Notes: a model not told the origin generated them from the sequence alone. Counted from the first letter of the stretch, positions 8,170 through 16,870 are shown. The stretch is DNA of 64,000 nucleotides from Candidatus Obscuribacter phosphatis (GCA_001899315.1 MOYA01000002.1:145966-209965), one strand, 5' to 3'. A program made the numbers and translations.

Positions 8170-9093
8170 GTGTCGGCTCAGTATTCGGCAGACGAGATTA
8201 TTGAGCTTACCCACGGCCGCATGGCTCAGGGTATGGTTCCAGACGAGGCCGCAACTATAGCCGTCGATACCAGGCAAAACCTGGAAGGCTCTTGGTTTGT
8301 GGCTTTGCCCGGCAGGAACTTCGATGGTCATGATTTTTTAGGCGATGCCTTTTGTGGCGGCGCTCTAGGCTGCATAGTGGAAGACCGAGCTAGTTATGCT
8401 ATAGGCAGCACCGGCTTTCCCCTCATTGCTGTTGATGATACACAAGAGGCGCTTGGTCGCTTGGCGGCAAATTGGCGCAAACGTCTTAGAAAGAAGCTTA
8501 CTCTTGTAATTGCCGAAAGTGCCGGCGGCAGTGCTGAACAGTCTAAGTCGGCACTAGCCTTAAGCCGGTCTATTTTCGAGAGTGGTCAGACAATTATGCC
8601 TGCTTCCGCTTCTTTTGCAGCGGTGGGGGCGGCTCCGCCTAACTTTAGTCCTGCTGATGAGTTTGAAGACGATGCGGCCGGTAGGTTATGTGGTCCCGAT
8701 TGTTTTTATGTTGATTGGCGTGTTGGTGTGTCTGAGATTTTGTGTTCATTTCTCAATATCGATGACGAGCAGGCGCACATCGTGGCAGACTTTGGGCCTC
8801 GCCCCTTGGACCGGTCTGCATTTCTGGTGTCGGTGCTCAGACCCGATCTGATTATCTTCACCGAAGGCGGCTTTCAGTACGATCGCGTCAGCGGCGAACA
8901 TGCCGAACCAATGGCTCTTTTGCGTAGCATCATGGGGGCGGTGGAGAAGTTTCCGCCGCTTTATCAGACTAAGACGAATGCCCCTGCCGCTCCCCTGGTT
9001 TTCTCTCTCGATCAAGGCTTGGCGGGAGCTCTGGGCGTTCCCTACCTGAGTGAGCTGCTTGATAAAAAAGTAAAAGACTGTCTCGGGTTGTAG
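8170..9093 (+). CDS. Degenerate Mur-ligase (MurF-like) protein lacking the ATP loop
   Basis: A 307-aa protein starting with GTG immediately after the preceding stop. Residues 5-105 match the MurE/MurF N-terminal substrate domain: AVDTRQNLEGSWFVALPGR with DTR at 33-35, and FDGHDF at 51-56. Where a true Mur ligase has its GxxGKT(S/T) loop, this protein reads LVIAESAGGSAEQSKS (112-127), so the P-loop is gone. The segment VADFGPRPLDRSAFL...RPDLIIFTEGG (about 200-230) echoes the central-domain E-M-G...PDxAVITN block with key residues changed. The C-terminal domain is missing (true MurF is about 450 aa). It is likely a non-catalytic homologue, with binding or regulation of peptidoglycan precursors as a guess. 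Confidence 0.7.
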   Translation: MSAQYSADEIIELTHGRMAQGMVPDEAATIAVDTRQNLEGSWFVALPGRNFDGHDFLGDAFCGGALGCIVEDRASYAIGSTGFPLIAVDDTQEALGRLAANWRKRLRKKLTLVIAESAGGSAEQSKSALALSRSIFESGQTIMPASASFAAVGAAPPNFSPADEFEDDAAGRLCGPDCFYVDWRVGVSEILCSFLNIDDEQAHIVADFGPRPLDRSAFLVSVLRPDLIIFTEGGFQYDRVSGEHAEPMALLRSIMGAVEKFPPLYQTKTNAPAAPLVFSLDQGLAGALGVPYLSELLDKKVKDCLGL

Positions 9094-9110
9094 TGATCTA
9101 AATGCTTGTT

Positions 9111-9509
9111 TTAGGCTGTTACCAGCTTCTTTTTAAGCAACTGGCGGCTTTGCGAAATAATGGCATAGGCAGCCCTGGTCAAAGCCATAGTGCCGGGCAA
9201 AATATAGAAAACACAGGCACATTTGCCAAATGGCAGATTTTTTAGAATGATTGGAATGGCGTCGGGACCGTACCAGCGGTCATTCTGCTCATCTATAAGA
9301 AATAGACTCCAGCGGCTCTCGTCAAGGTCAGATATAAGCTTTTCATCGAGCCGGTCTTGAGACTGCCGGTCGATAAAAATGAAATGACGGCGGTAGTCCC
9401 AGACCCGCAAAACAGCAGCCAGACTGCGCACGACCGAGCATCTTTCGTCGCACACAATAGTGAATGAAAGGGCTTCCTGGGTACATTGCGTTGTCATAGT
9501 CATAAGCAA
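9111..9509 (-). CDS. DCC-family (DUF393) thiol-oxidoreductase-like protein with a changed active site
   Basis: A 132-aa protein whose layout fits the DCC/DUF393 family: a beta strand and active-site turn (SFTIVCDERCSVV), a WDYRRHFIFIDRQSQ segment, SLFLIDEQNDRWYGPDAIPIIL, and a C-terminal LPGTMALTRAAYAIISQSRQ helix. Family members carry DxxCxxC; here DERCSVV keeps Asp and the first Cys but has Val in place of the second Cys. Ordinary dithiol chemistry is therefore unlikely. It is convergent with the Mur-like gene, 17 bp apart. Confidence 0.6.
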   Translation of the reverse strand: MLMTMTTQCTQEALSFTIVCDERCSVVRSLAAVLRVWDYRRHFIFIDRQSQDRLDEKLISDLDESRWSLFLIDEQNDRWYGPDAIPIILKNLPFGKCACVFYILPGTMALTRAAYAIISQSRQLLKKKLVTA

Positions 9510-9619
9510 GAAGTTTAGCAGAAGTTTAGTATTCGACCAAGCCGAAAAACAATGTCAAGAAAGACTGAATGACGGTCTAATCTAGAAGTTGTAGAATCTA
9601 GAACAGGTAGTCACTAGAG

Positions 9620-10042
9620 TTGGTTTTTGGGTTCCCTTCTTTTTCGATGTTCCAAGACGAATACACTCTTCTCACCCAGACAATCATGCCTTTTCTTAGA
9701 GAAAGGTGGAATGACATCGACTTGGTTGAGCGCTCGGTGGGCGAGCGCGATGGTCGCCTCACACTGGCTGAGCTGGAAGCCGCCCGGGTGCGCTTCATTG
9801 CCTCTGGTGATGAAGAAGGCGCACATGTCTTGAATGAGCTGATCATGCGTTACGATGCCATTTGCAATGCTTTCCCCGATGGCGAAAGCGATGAACACGA
9901 GAGCAGTCTGGGTATTTCCAGAGAAGATGTTTCGGTTTATGCTCAGCTTTGGAGCCCCGAGTATCGCAAGCGCGAGGGACCTCCCGAGCCCGAGAACTGG
10001 ATGGACGCAGAGGACAATTCAAGCAAGTATTGGAAGCGCTAA
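9620..10042 (+). CDS. Acidic hypothetical protein with one EF-hand-like loop
   Basis: A 140-aa acidic soluble protein. The segment GERDGRLTLAELEAARVRF (about residues 41-59) resembles half of an EF-hand or dockerin-like calcium loop, but a single loop is weak evidence. The start is uncertain: TTG at 9620 gives this frame, and ATG at 9647 (MFQDEYTLL...) is equally possible because neither has a clear Shine-Dalgarno. It lies 18 bp upstream of the cytochrome gene and may be cotranscribed. Confidence 0.65.
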   Translation: MVFGFPSFSMFQDEYTLLTQTIMPFLRERWNDIDLVERSVGERDGRLTLAELEAARVRFIASGDEEGAHVLNELIMRYDAICNAFPDGESDEHESSLGISREDVSVYAQLWSPEYRKREGPPEPENWMDAEDNSSKYWKR

Positions 10043-10060
10043 AAGCTAGGAAAGGTCGCC

Positions 10061-10813
10061 ATGAAAAGCAGAAAGGCTTTGACTCTTGGGTTGGGGCTTT
10101 TGGTTATCAGCCTCTTGGCCTATGCCCTCTTTTTTTATCAAACCAAAAACAAGGCAGTGCTTAGATTAGACGCCTTAAGTAAGAATCTCGGACATGTGGC
10201 AGAAGGCAAAGATCTCGTTGCTGATTTCACTTTCTTTAACGACGGACTGAAGCCCTTGCGCATTTTTGATGTCAAAAGCGATTGCGGCTGCACCGATTTA
10301 TCTTGGAAGACTGCTGAAATTCCCCCCGGCAAGTCTTCGCGGTTGACTGTTCATATTGATACAACCATGAAGCAAGGCGCGGTCACCAAGCAGATTCGTT
10401 TTGCGTCAAACGATCCAGACTTTAGTTTTGGCGCCCTAAACATGCAGGTTGACGTCGAAAATTTGCACACTGCGGGTAATATGACCGAAGGCGGCCGTGC
10501 CAAGATATTCACCGACGAGAAATGCGCCCATTGCCATGTTGATATGGGGGTTGGGGCTTTCGGCAAAGAGCTATTCGAGGCTGATTGCGCCATGTGTCAT
10601 CGTGTGCAGAAAGAAAGCAAGATTTTGGTAGGACCAGAACTCGAAGCGCTCTCATTCAACACGCCGGCACAGATAGCCAGACTAAGAGAAGTGATTAGTT
10701 TTGGCAGCAAGACACACCGGTCTATGCCGGGCTTTTTAGACAAAGCCGGTGGTCCTTTGGCAAAAGAGCAAGTCGACTCTCTAGTCGATTATTTGAAGAG
10801 TATCAAGCATTAG
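10061..10813 (+). CDS. DUF1573-cytochrome c fusion protein
   Basis: A 250-aa protein with a signal or anchor helix at residues 7-26, so it acts outside the cytoplasm. Residues about 32-135 form a DUF1573-type Ig-like domain with the signature DCGCT at 74-78 and a PPGKSSRLTVHIDT strand. Residues about 148-250 are a cytochrome c domain with CAHCH (155-159) and a second CAMCH (176-180). A possible distal Met lies in SMPGF (M222), and the domain ends in the usual VDSLVDYLKS helix. Two CxxCH motifs so close together could mean two haems, or one haem site plus a structural site. The start is supported by AGGAAAGG upstream. Its redox partner is unknown. Confidence 0.85.
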   Translation: MKSRKALTLGLGLLVISLLAYALFFYQTKNKAVLRLDALSKNLGHVAEGKDLVADFTFFNDGLKPLRIFDVKSDCGCTDLSWKTAEIPPGKSSRLTVHIDTTMKQGAVTKQIRFASNDPDFSFGALNMQVDVENLHTAGNMTEGGRAKIFTDEKCAHCHVDMGVGAFGKELFEADCAMCHRVQKESKILVGPELEALSFNTPAQIARLREVISFGSKTHRSMPGFLDKAGGPLAKEQVDSLVDYLKSIKH

Positions 10814-10836
10814 TTTCGGCAGCGGCGCAAGCCTTT

Positions 10837-13458
10837 CTAAGTGAGAGCGAGCAGGTCTTTGGCTATTTCTTTGGCTTTGCCGCCTTTGACTGTTTTCGTG
10901 CTCTTCGTGTCGTTTGCTCCTTGACTCTTAGCACTACTTTTCTTTGTGCCGCTCAAACCTTCAAGAAAAGCCCGACAAACTGGCGATTCAACCGGCTTAT
11001 TTGCCCTTATAGAACAGTTTAAGTAAAGCTCCAGAATGGCTGCCAGATCACGGGGGAGGGCTTTATCACCATCAGATTTTTCATTGGCTTCAAATTGGCA
11101 TCGGTCCAAACTAAATTGCAATATTTGTCTCACTGCCTCGTTATGCAAGGGGCTCGTGCGAGCCACTTCTTCCAACAGGGTTGCGGCTCGTTTGGGCATA
11201 CTGATGTCGCTGTACAGCAATAGACCTAGTTTGGCGCCAATTATTTGGGTTTGCAAACTTTGTCGATCAATGGCATCGACTAAGCAGTCGCAGGTAAGCG
11301 CTCTCAACTCTGGCATGCTTTGCAAAAGACCGACGGTCAAAAGAAAGTGGGCTCTTTCACTATAAGGGGCCAGCCCCTTAGCCAGTGGGTGAAAATAAGC
11401 AGCCTTTGAAAGGTCGGACACCTCGCTCCATTTCACTATTCTCTTGCATTCTTTCGCCCCCTCGTCAAAGAAGAAGGCGCTCAGAGTCGGCATAGTAAAG
11501 GCAGTCAGGTCGAGTGTTTCGATACTATAGGTAGGCTGTTTGATAGCTTTTGTCAGGGCTGCAAAAGGGCAACTACTGTCTTGGGCAAGTTCTTTGACGA
11601 CCAGCATATCTCTCTCAAGCCCGTCGGCCGACTGATATTTCCTCTCGACGGCAAGCATTACCGCAAGGGCATTTTCAAGCTCAAGAGCGAGAGGCGCTTT
11701 CAGTTTTTCAATTTGCAGGCGGCTAAGCAGTTTTTCGTGCTCTGTCCAAGGCAGACGAGCCAGTACTAAATATGGTTGCAGTTTTTCTATGCTTGCGGCG
11801 CAGACATAGTCTGCTTTTGCCGGTAATTGCTTGAGGTTATCGATTATGGCATCGATGTTTGTGAAGCCGCCTGTGGTTTCGGCTTTGAGCGGGTCTAGTG
11901 ACTGTCCTTCGGTAAGGCGCAATAGAATTGAAAGAAGGCGACCCTTGAAGATATCGGCGCCATCAAGAGTTGTTTCTTTGCCGATTTTGACTTGACTGAA
12001 CTTGTTAAAATAGTCCACGGCGTTGGCTATCTCTGCACCGCCTAAAAAGTGGAGTAGGAAGGTGAGAACCCAGAATGGCGCGCCATATTCGTAACGTTGG
12101 ACTCTTCGCTCAATTAGCTTTTGCAGTCGCTTTATTAGGGGCTTGGCTGTTTTGGCTTCACTAGTACTGCCGGCTGATGCACCGTTAATATTGTGCAAAG
12201 CCTGCACCCGGCCAAGCGCAACCGCTTGTATGATTCTTTCGGCTTGCACAACGTCGAAAGGCGCTTCAATAAAGGCTAGTGTCGATTCGAGCCATGTTTG
12301 AGCATCTCCTATAGTGGCGATGGCTTCACCTTGGTGATATGAGAGGCTGTCAGCCGCTAAGTACTCAATAGAAATATCTTCAACAGAGATTTTCTCGGCT
12401 GCATTTTCTAAAGCAGCAGCATTAGATGCAGCGGCTTTGCCCTCAGACTTGGCTACAGCTGTTTGTGCACCAGCCAAGGCCGCAAAGTCTTTTTGCAAGG
12501 CTGGGCTTACAAAGTCCAAGTTTTCTTTAATGGCGTTTTGCAGGGCAGGGTCGACTGCAATGAGAGCCTGGTTGGCTTTCATAAACTTTAAGAGGCTCTT
12601 TTGCACATCGGTATTTTGATGACTAAGAGCTGATGCGGCTATTTGCAGCGCCTGCGGGCGCATCTGGGGTTCTCTTGCCGCTGCCTTTTCTATGAGAGCG
12701 AGGGCTCCCTGGGCTGTGGTTTTGCTGGCTGCCATAAGAGCCGGTTGAATATTCGGAAAGAGTCTCTCAGCCTCTAGGGGCTTCAGTTTGGCTTTTTCGA
12801 TTTCATTCAAAGCCGCCAGGGCAAAAGAAACAGTAGGCGGCACAGGGCTTGCTAAAAGGGACAAATAGTCGTCTAGTAACTCTATTCGTTCAGCCGGGCT
12901 TGGCTTTAGCCTTTCGTGAAAGCGCGAGAACCAAGACGCCCTAAACTGAATGAAACCGCGATTGAGTGCTTCCAGACTGGCTTTGAGCATTTTAGCTCTA
13001 GGCATAACTCCCTCTTGCGAGAGAATGTCCAAAATGTCTTCCCATCTATGTCCATCGCGCGAAAATTTGTCATAGGCGGCTAAACTCAACTCTTGACCGC
13101 CTTCAAACTGAAAGAGCAGCCAGAGGTCGTTTTCCACCAAAAATCTATACTTCTTGAGGAAAGTAAGAGTCTCGTCTTTGTTGTATTGATGCAGGCGAAT
13201 GATGCCTTGCACATAGACTTCTTGCGGAGGTTGCCGGCAAAGACCAGCGTCAATAAAGGTGATCACTTCTTTGACGAAAAACGGATCATTGCCAGAAAGA
13301 CCGTCTACAGCTATCTGCAGCGCTTCCGGCTGCATCTTTTTAGCTACTTCAAAAGTGAGACTTTTGGAGTATTCCCAGTTAAGGCGTTGCTTCTTGATTT
13401 GCGCCGCCGTGGCAGTGAGAAAAAACTGTTCTATTTCAGGTTCAGGGTAGCTGCTCAA
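10837..13458 (-). CDS. Large DUF6493-like alpha-helical protein, partner of the SWIM protein
   Basis: An 873-aa, largely alpha-helical soluble protein whose N-terminal block (EWSKS-like, ALQIAVDGL, FVKEVITFID) and HEAT-like helical pairs resemble DUF6493-type proteins. That family assignment is from memory and tentative. Helices recur roughly every 35-45 residues up to about residue 830. A Lys/Ser-rich tail (SSAKSQGANDTKSTK) and a short terminal helix follow. The start overlaps the SWIM gene stop by 17 bp in another frame, so the two are translated together. No catalytic motif is seen. Confidence 0.75.
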   Translation of the reverse strand: MSSYPEPEIEQFFLTATAAQIKKQRLNWEYSKSLTFEVAKKMQPEALQIAVDGLSGNDPFFVKEVITFIDAGLCRQPPQEVYVQGIIRLHQYNKDETLTFLKKYRFLVENDLWLLFQFEGGQELSLAAYDKFSRDGHRWEDILDILSQEGVMPRAKMLKASLEALNRGFIQFRASWFSRFHERLKPSPAERIELLDDYLSLLASPVPPTVSFALAALNEIEKAKLKPLEAERLFPNIQPALMAASKTTAQGALALIEKAAAREPQMRPQALQIAASALSHQNTDVQKSLLKFMKANQALIAVDPALQNAIKENLDFVSPALQKDFAALAGAQTAVAKSEGKAAASNAAALENAAEKISVEDISIEYLAADSLSYHQGEAIATIGDAQTWLESTLAFIEAPFDVVQAERIIQAVALGRVQALHNINGASAGSTSEAKTAKPLIKRLQKLIERRVQRYEYGAPFWVLTFLLHFLGGAEIANAVDYFNKFSQVKIGKETTLDGADIFKGRLLSILLRLTEGQSLDPLKAETTGGFTNIDAIIDNLKQLPAKADYVCAASIEKLQPYLVLARLPWTEHEKLLSRLQIEKLKAPLALELENALAVMLAVERKYQSADGLERDMLVVKELAQDSSCPFAALTKAIKQPTYSIETLDLTAFTMPTLSAFFFDEGAKECKRIVKWSEVSDLSKAAYFHPLAKGLAPYSERAHFLLTVGLLQSMPELRALTCDCLVDAIDRQSLQTQIIGAKLGLLLYSDISMPKRAATLLEEVARTSPLHNEAVRQILQFSLDRCQFEANEKSDGDKALPRDLAAILELYLNCSIRANKPVESPVCRAFLEGLSGTKKSSAKSQGANDTKSTKTVKGGKAKEIAKDLLALT

Positions 13459-14944
13459 TTTGAACTTCTTCCTCTTCTAGTTCTTGTGACTCTTTTTGGG
13501 CTTGGCTTAGTTTGGCTGCCAGAATGTGTTTGCAAAGGCCCCTTGTGCCTTGATATTTGCTAAACCACTGACAAGTGCAACGCCAGCTCTCTTCGTAGCC
13601 TGTTACTAGATGGGTGACATCGCTGCCCCGCACTTCCAGTTGTATTTCTTTTCTGCTCTCCAAGCTTGGCAGAACCTTCACCCCATCGGTTGCCACCAAT
13701 TTGTGGGCGGCTTTCAGCCTTGGGTGCATGCTTTCGACCAGGCTTAGATCAAAGGGCAGCTCGCGATGAAAGTAACTATTTGAACTGAGATCAAAACCCA
13801 CCAAACCGCGGCTACCCAGGGCGGCCAGCGCGTTCTGCAACGCATCATGGTTCATATTGCAGCTTTGCTGCAAAGACTCTTCGCTTAGAAATTGACGCCA
13901 TTGTAGTGCCGAACGCAGCAAAGCCAGTTTTTCTTCTTCTATTTCGGTGAGATTCTCAAGTACTCGCCCTTCCCCCGAAAAGCCTCTAAACGGCTGGCTG
14001 GTCATGGTCAGGCTGAAACGCAGACCTTCTTTCATATCTATTTGCCATTCGCTGGCTAGTCCATCTGGGCTGCTGTATACAGTAAGAGCGCAAGCTTGGC
14101 TTTGCTTAATCAAGGGCACTAGATCTTTGAGCAGCTGTAAGCGCTTTAAGCCGCCAATCTGTATGGGTGTGGCTATGGCGCCGTTGGCGCTTGGCCTGCT
14201 TTGCACCGTCTGACTTAGTCTCAGCCCCCGCCCGGCCGGCACTATAAAAAACACTGTCTGGTTGTTGGCATTGCTTGGCAGATTGCGCAGAAAGTTCAAG
14301 GCTTCTACTTTAGAAACGGTCAGTCTTTTCTCCATCTGCTTTTGGTAAGCCTGCACCTCGACAAAACTCTTTAACCATCTCAGGGGCAGTTTTACTTTCT
14401 TTTCGACTGTTTTCTCGTTGCCTTTTTTCAAGACGAATTCATCTTTACCCACCCCTATTTCTAAGCTTTCAGACTGCAGAGTGGCAGCTAAGGCGGCTTT
14501 CATTTGCGGATTGAAATCAACATTAGTGGTGCCCTTCTCAATAATTTCGCCGTCATAAGCAGGCGGCAAGAGGTCCACTCGGCAATAGGCGCTGGCGCAG
14601 GCGCTGAAACCTTCAAAGCGCAGGGCTCCCGCGCCGCTCGTGATTACCGGATCTCTTTCGGAAAGAAGGCGCTGCAAAAGATTGGGTGGTATATAAAAGC
14701 GCGTCTCCACTACTTTTGCCAGGCTGAGAAGGCAGCGAGCAAACATGTGGGCTTCTTCCAACCTGCCCTCAAAGAAATACGGGTAACGGGCTTCTCGCAA
14801 AGAAGTGGCCAGCTCGAGCTTTGGCTGGCGCTCAAAAGTAGAGATTGTGGAGCTGAAGCCGTAGTTTATGGTTTGACTGATAGCCCCTGCCTGGGCTTTG
14901 CTTTCATGCATGGCTGCGACTTTCTTGTCGGTATGGAGTATCAC
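13442..14944 (-). CDS. SWIM zinc-finger protein
   Basis: A 500-aa protein with a C-terminal SWIM zinc finger at about residues 453-475 (WRCTCQWFSKYQGTRGLCKH). The spacing is C-x-C-x12-C-x-H, the pattern of SWIM domains in bacterial, plant and animal proteins that bind DNA or proteins. The N-terminal 400 residues are unassigned. The frame opens with GTG at 14944; ATG at 14911 (MHESKAQ) is a reasonable alternative. It is the first gene of a two-gene unit with the DUF6493-like gene. In other bacteria SWIM proteins of this type often travel with MoxR ATPase and VWA genes; none is visible here. Confidence 0.85.
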   Translation of the reverse strand: MILHTDKKVAAMHESKAQAGAISQTINYGFSSTISTFERQPKLELATSLREARYPYFFEGRLEEAHMFARCLLSLAKVVETRFYIPPNLLQRLLSERDPVITSGAGALRFEGFSACASAYCRVDLLPPAYDGEIIEKGTTNVDFNPQMKAALAATLQSESLEIGVGKDEFVLKKGNEKTVEKKVKLPLRWLKSFVEVQAYQKQMEKRLTVSKVEALNFLRNLPSNANNQTVFFIVPAGRGLRLSQTVQSRPSANGAIATPIQIGGLKRLQLLKDLVPLIKQSQACALTVYSSPDGLASEWQIDMKEGLRFSLTMTSQPFRGFSGEGRVLENLTEIEEEKLALLRSALQWRQFLSEESLQQSCNMNHDALQNALAALGSRGLVGFDLSSNSYFHRELPFDLSLVESMHPRLKAAHKLVATDGVKVLPSLESRKEIQLEVRGSDVTHLVTGYEESWRCTCQWFSKYQGTRGLCKHILAAKLSQAQKESQELEEEEVQIEQLP

Positions 14945-15034
14945 CTAGGCTTCCATACCACGAAAGATGGCTGTTAAAATAATGACAGGCAAAATAATGG
15001 CAGGTAAAAGACCTGTCGCTGGACCTTTATTTAT

Positions 15035-15364
15035 TTATTGTTTTGCGAAGAGACCGTTTAGGCCGTCACCTGGTTTGAGCTGAAATAGCACCCGCAGTAC
15101 ATAGAGCGACATGGCGATATTGCCTAGACCGGCAATGGCAAAAAACATAAGCACTTTCACCAGCGCTGATTTTTCTCGCTGGCAGACCCAAAGAAAGAAA
15201 AAGAAAAAGGCAAAATAAGCGTCAACCAATGTTGCTTTGAACCAGACATCATTTAGCACCACTGGCGGTATTGCCATTATATTTTCTTGCGTGGCAGACC
15301 AAATGGTGACGGCGACCATGGTGCAGAAAATTAGTATGTAGGTCCAGCGAAGAAATACAACCAT
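15035..15364 (-). CDS. DUF1475-like small membrane protein
   Basis: A 109-aa protein with three hydrophobic segments: LRWTYILIFCTMVAVTIW, LVDAYFAFFFFFLWVC and LMFFAIAGLGNIAMSLYVL. The layout, with DVWFKATLVDAYF after a short periplasmic loop and GNIAMSLYVL at the end, fits DUF1475 proteins as I recall them. The function is unknown. It is a single gene that terminates toward the SWIM gene. Confidence 0.75.
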   Translation of the reverse strand: MVVFLRWTYILIFCTMVAVTIWSATQENIMAIPPVVLNDVWFKATLVDAYFAFFFFFLWVCQREKSALVKVLMFFAIAGLGNIAMSLYVLRVLFQLKPGDGLNGLFAKQ

Positions 15365-15434
15365 GATTTCGCTCCCGTGTCTGCCATTAATTCACAGTCT
15401 AGATTTTAAAGCTAGAAAAAGCTGAAAAAGAAAG

Positions 15435-15461
15435 AAAAACCGGCGCCGAGCGCCGGTTTTT
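15435..15461 (-). terminator. Rho-independent terminator after the fasciclin gene
   Basis: A GC-rich hairpin with 11-bp complementary arms (aaaaaccggcg and cgccggttttt) and a 5-nt loop ccgag lies 13 bp beyond the fasciclin stop. T-runs exist on both strands, so it may act in both directions. Confidence 0.85.
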
Positions 15462-15473
15462 CGGCTCCTATAG

Positions 15474-16019
15474 TTAGGGAATCAAAACCTTGTCGATGAC
15501 ATGGATGACACCGTTTGCACATTTGATATCGGTTGCCGTGACATTGGCTTCGCCGACTGAGACTTTGCCGTCCACTACTTTGATCGGCACGCTGGTGCCT
15601 TCAAGGGTCTTGGCCGACTTCAGTTTCACCACTTTATTAGCCAGCACTTCGCCATTGACCACATGATAGGTGAGCACTTTGGTCAATTTTTCTTTGTCTG
15701 CCAAAAGACCGTTCAGTGTTTCAGCCGACACTTTGGCAAAAGCATCATCATCGGGGGCAAAGACTGTGAAAGGACCCTTGCCTTTGAGTGTCTCTACCAG
15801 CCCGGCCACACCAAGAGCTTTGGCCAGGGTATTGAACTTACCGGCTGCTACGGCGGTATCTACAATGTCTTTCTCTGCCGCGGCTTGAGCCTTTTCGCCG
15901 CCGCCACTGGAACAGCAAGATTTTGCCAATACTTCAGTCATGGGTGTATAGGCCAGGGCAAATGCAAATACCGGGCTCAAGAGCCTGCTAATGCCAATGG
16001 TCATATTTTTGGAATACAT
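15474..16019 (-). CDS. Secreted fasciclin (FAS1/beta-Ig-H3) domain protein
   Basis: A 181-aa protein with an N-terminal signal peptide ([17 protein letters not shown]...LAKS), a short Cys/Gly-rich segment (SCCSSGGGE), and one FAS1 domain at about residues 50-181. The domain shows both family blocks: [16 protein letters not shown], and [10 protein letters not shown] with [24 protein letters not shown] at the end. FAS1 domains mediate adhesion or binding in the envelope or matrix. The start was set at 16019 (MYSKN) because GGAGG lies 4 nt upstream; an upstream in-frame TTG would put the ribosome site inside the gene. It is divergent from the TetR gene. Confidence 0.92.
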   Translation of the reverse strand: MYSKNMTIGISRLLSPVFAFALAYTPMTEVLAKSCCSSGGGEKAQAAAEKDIVDTAVAAGKFNTLAKALGVAGLVETLKGKGPFTVFAPDDDAFAKVSAETLNGLLADKEKLTKVLTYHVVNGEVLANKVVKLKSAKTLEGTSVPIKVVDGKVSVGEANVTATDIKCANGVIHVIDKVLIP

Positions 16020-16023
16020 AGAT

Positions 16024-16028
16024 CCTCC
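16024..16028 (-). promoter_or_regulatory. Shine-Dalgarno deciding the fasciclin start
   Basis: GGAGG on the minus strand, 4 nt before ATG at 16019. It excludes the longer frame opening at 16037. Confidence 0.75.
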
Positions 16029-16129
16029 AGCTGCCAATTCGGGCAGGTCAAGTGCAGTGAACGATTATAAGTTTGACCGAAAAGATCTTTTCAGTCAATC
16101 CTTTATTCGTTAATTGTAAAATGTGTCAT

Positions 16130-16134
16130 GGAGG
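16130..16134 (+). promoter_or_regulatory. Shine-Dalgarno deciding the TetR start
   Basis: GGAGG, 4 nt before ATG at 16139, selects MNLTRREK over the longer frame opening at 16073, whose extra residues lack TetR character. Confidence 0.75.
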
Positions 16135-16138
16135 AGAA

Positions 16139-16756
16139 ATGAATCTGACAAGACGCGAAAAAATTCTGGCAGCGGCAACCTGGCTCTTTGGCTACTATGG
16201 TTTTGAGAAAACCACAGTGGACGACATTGCCGAGCGCGCTTCTATTAGTAAGGGCTCGGTCTATTTGGAGTTTCAAAATAAGGAAGCTATTTTGGTGGCT
16301 GTGGTACAGCAGTTTACAAGCCAAGAGCTTGAACGCATCAATAAGCTGGTCAAAGAGGCTAAACCGCCTTATCTCGGCATCCTGCGCGAACTTTTGCACG
16401 GCCATGTCATGTCTTATTGGTCAATAGCCAATGGTCAGCTGCACAGTCCCGAGGTAATCGCTTCAGCTAATCCGGCAATAATGGCTGAGATCATCAATTT
16501 TCAAGGCGCTATATTTTTGCAAATCGCTTATCTGCTTGAGAAAGCCGCCGGAGAGAAAGAAATTCCCCTGGCTCAGGGCGCCAAAAACTATCTCTTCCAA
16601 GCCGAACTGGTCTGTTATCTTCTTGCCGCTCTCTTCCCCCCCTACGACAGGCTTAAGGCGCGAGATCCTCTTTCATTCAACGAAGCGACTTTGCGCAAAT
16701 ATGCTGAGAGCATGATTGATATGACTTTAGCCGGTGTGCGGGCTGGGCTGGGCTAA
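16139..16756 (+). CDS. TetR/AcrR-family transcriptional regulator
   Basis: A 205-aa DNA-binding protein. The N-terminal helix-turn-helix domain (about residues 5-50) is typical: REKILAAATWLFGYYGFEKTTVDDIAERASISKGSVYLEF in broken form, followed by the NKEAILVAV helix. The C-terminal ligand-sensing domain (60-205) is helical and unassigned. It is divergent from the fasciclin gene, with 119 bp between the start codons, so it may control that gene and itself. No clear palindromic operator was picked out. Confidence 0.93.
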   Translation: MNLTRREKILAAATWLFGYYGFEKTTVDDIAERASISKGSVYLEFQNKEAILVAVVQQFTSQELERINKLVKEAKPPYLGILRELLHGHVMSYWSIANGQLHSPEVIASANPAIMAEIINFQGAIFLQIAYLLEKAAGEKEIPLAQGAKNYLFQAELVCYLLAALFPPYDRLKARDPLSFNEATLRKYAESMIDMTLAGVRAGLG

Positions 16757-16783
16757 ATATTCGGCACATCTTGACAACTTAAA

Positions 16784-16832
16784 GCAAAAAAAGAGACCGG
16801 GGGTTGCTTCATCAGCAATTGCCCCGGTCTCT
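16784..16832 (-). terminator. Strong terminator between the TetR and M48 peptidase genes
   Basis: Arms agagaccgggg (16792-16802) and ccccggtctct (16822-16832) form an 11-bp perfect stem. An inner ttgct/agcaa pairing extends it. On the minus strand it is followed by T7 (the A-run at 16786-16792), which makes it the terminator of the M48 peptidase gene. It could also slow plus-strand transcripts from the TetR gene. Confidence 0.85.
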
Positions 16833-16870
16833 CTCAGGTTCTTGTTTTACTTCTAGAATTACTTCTAGTT

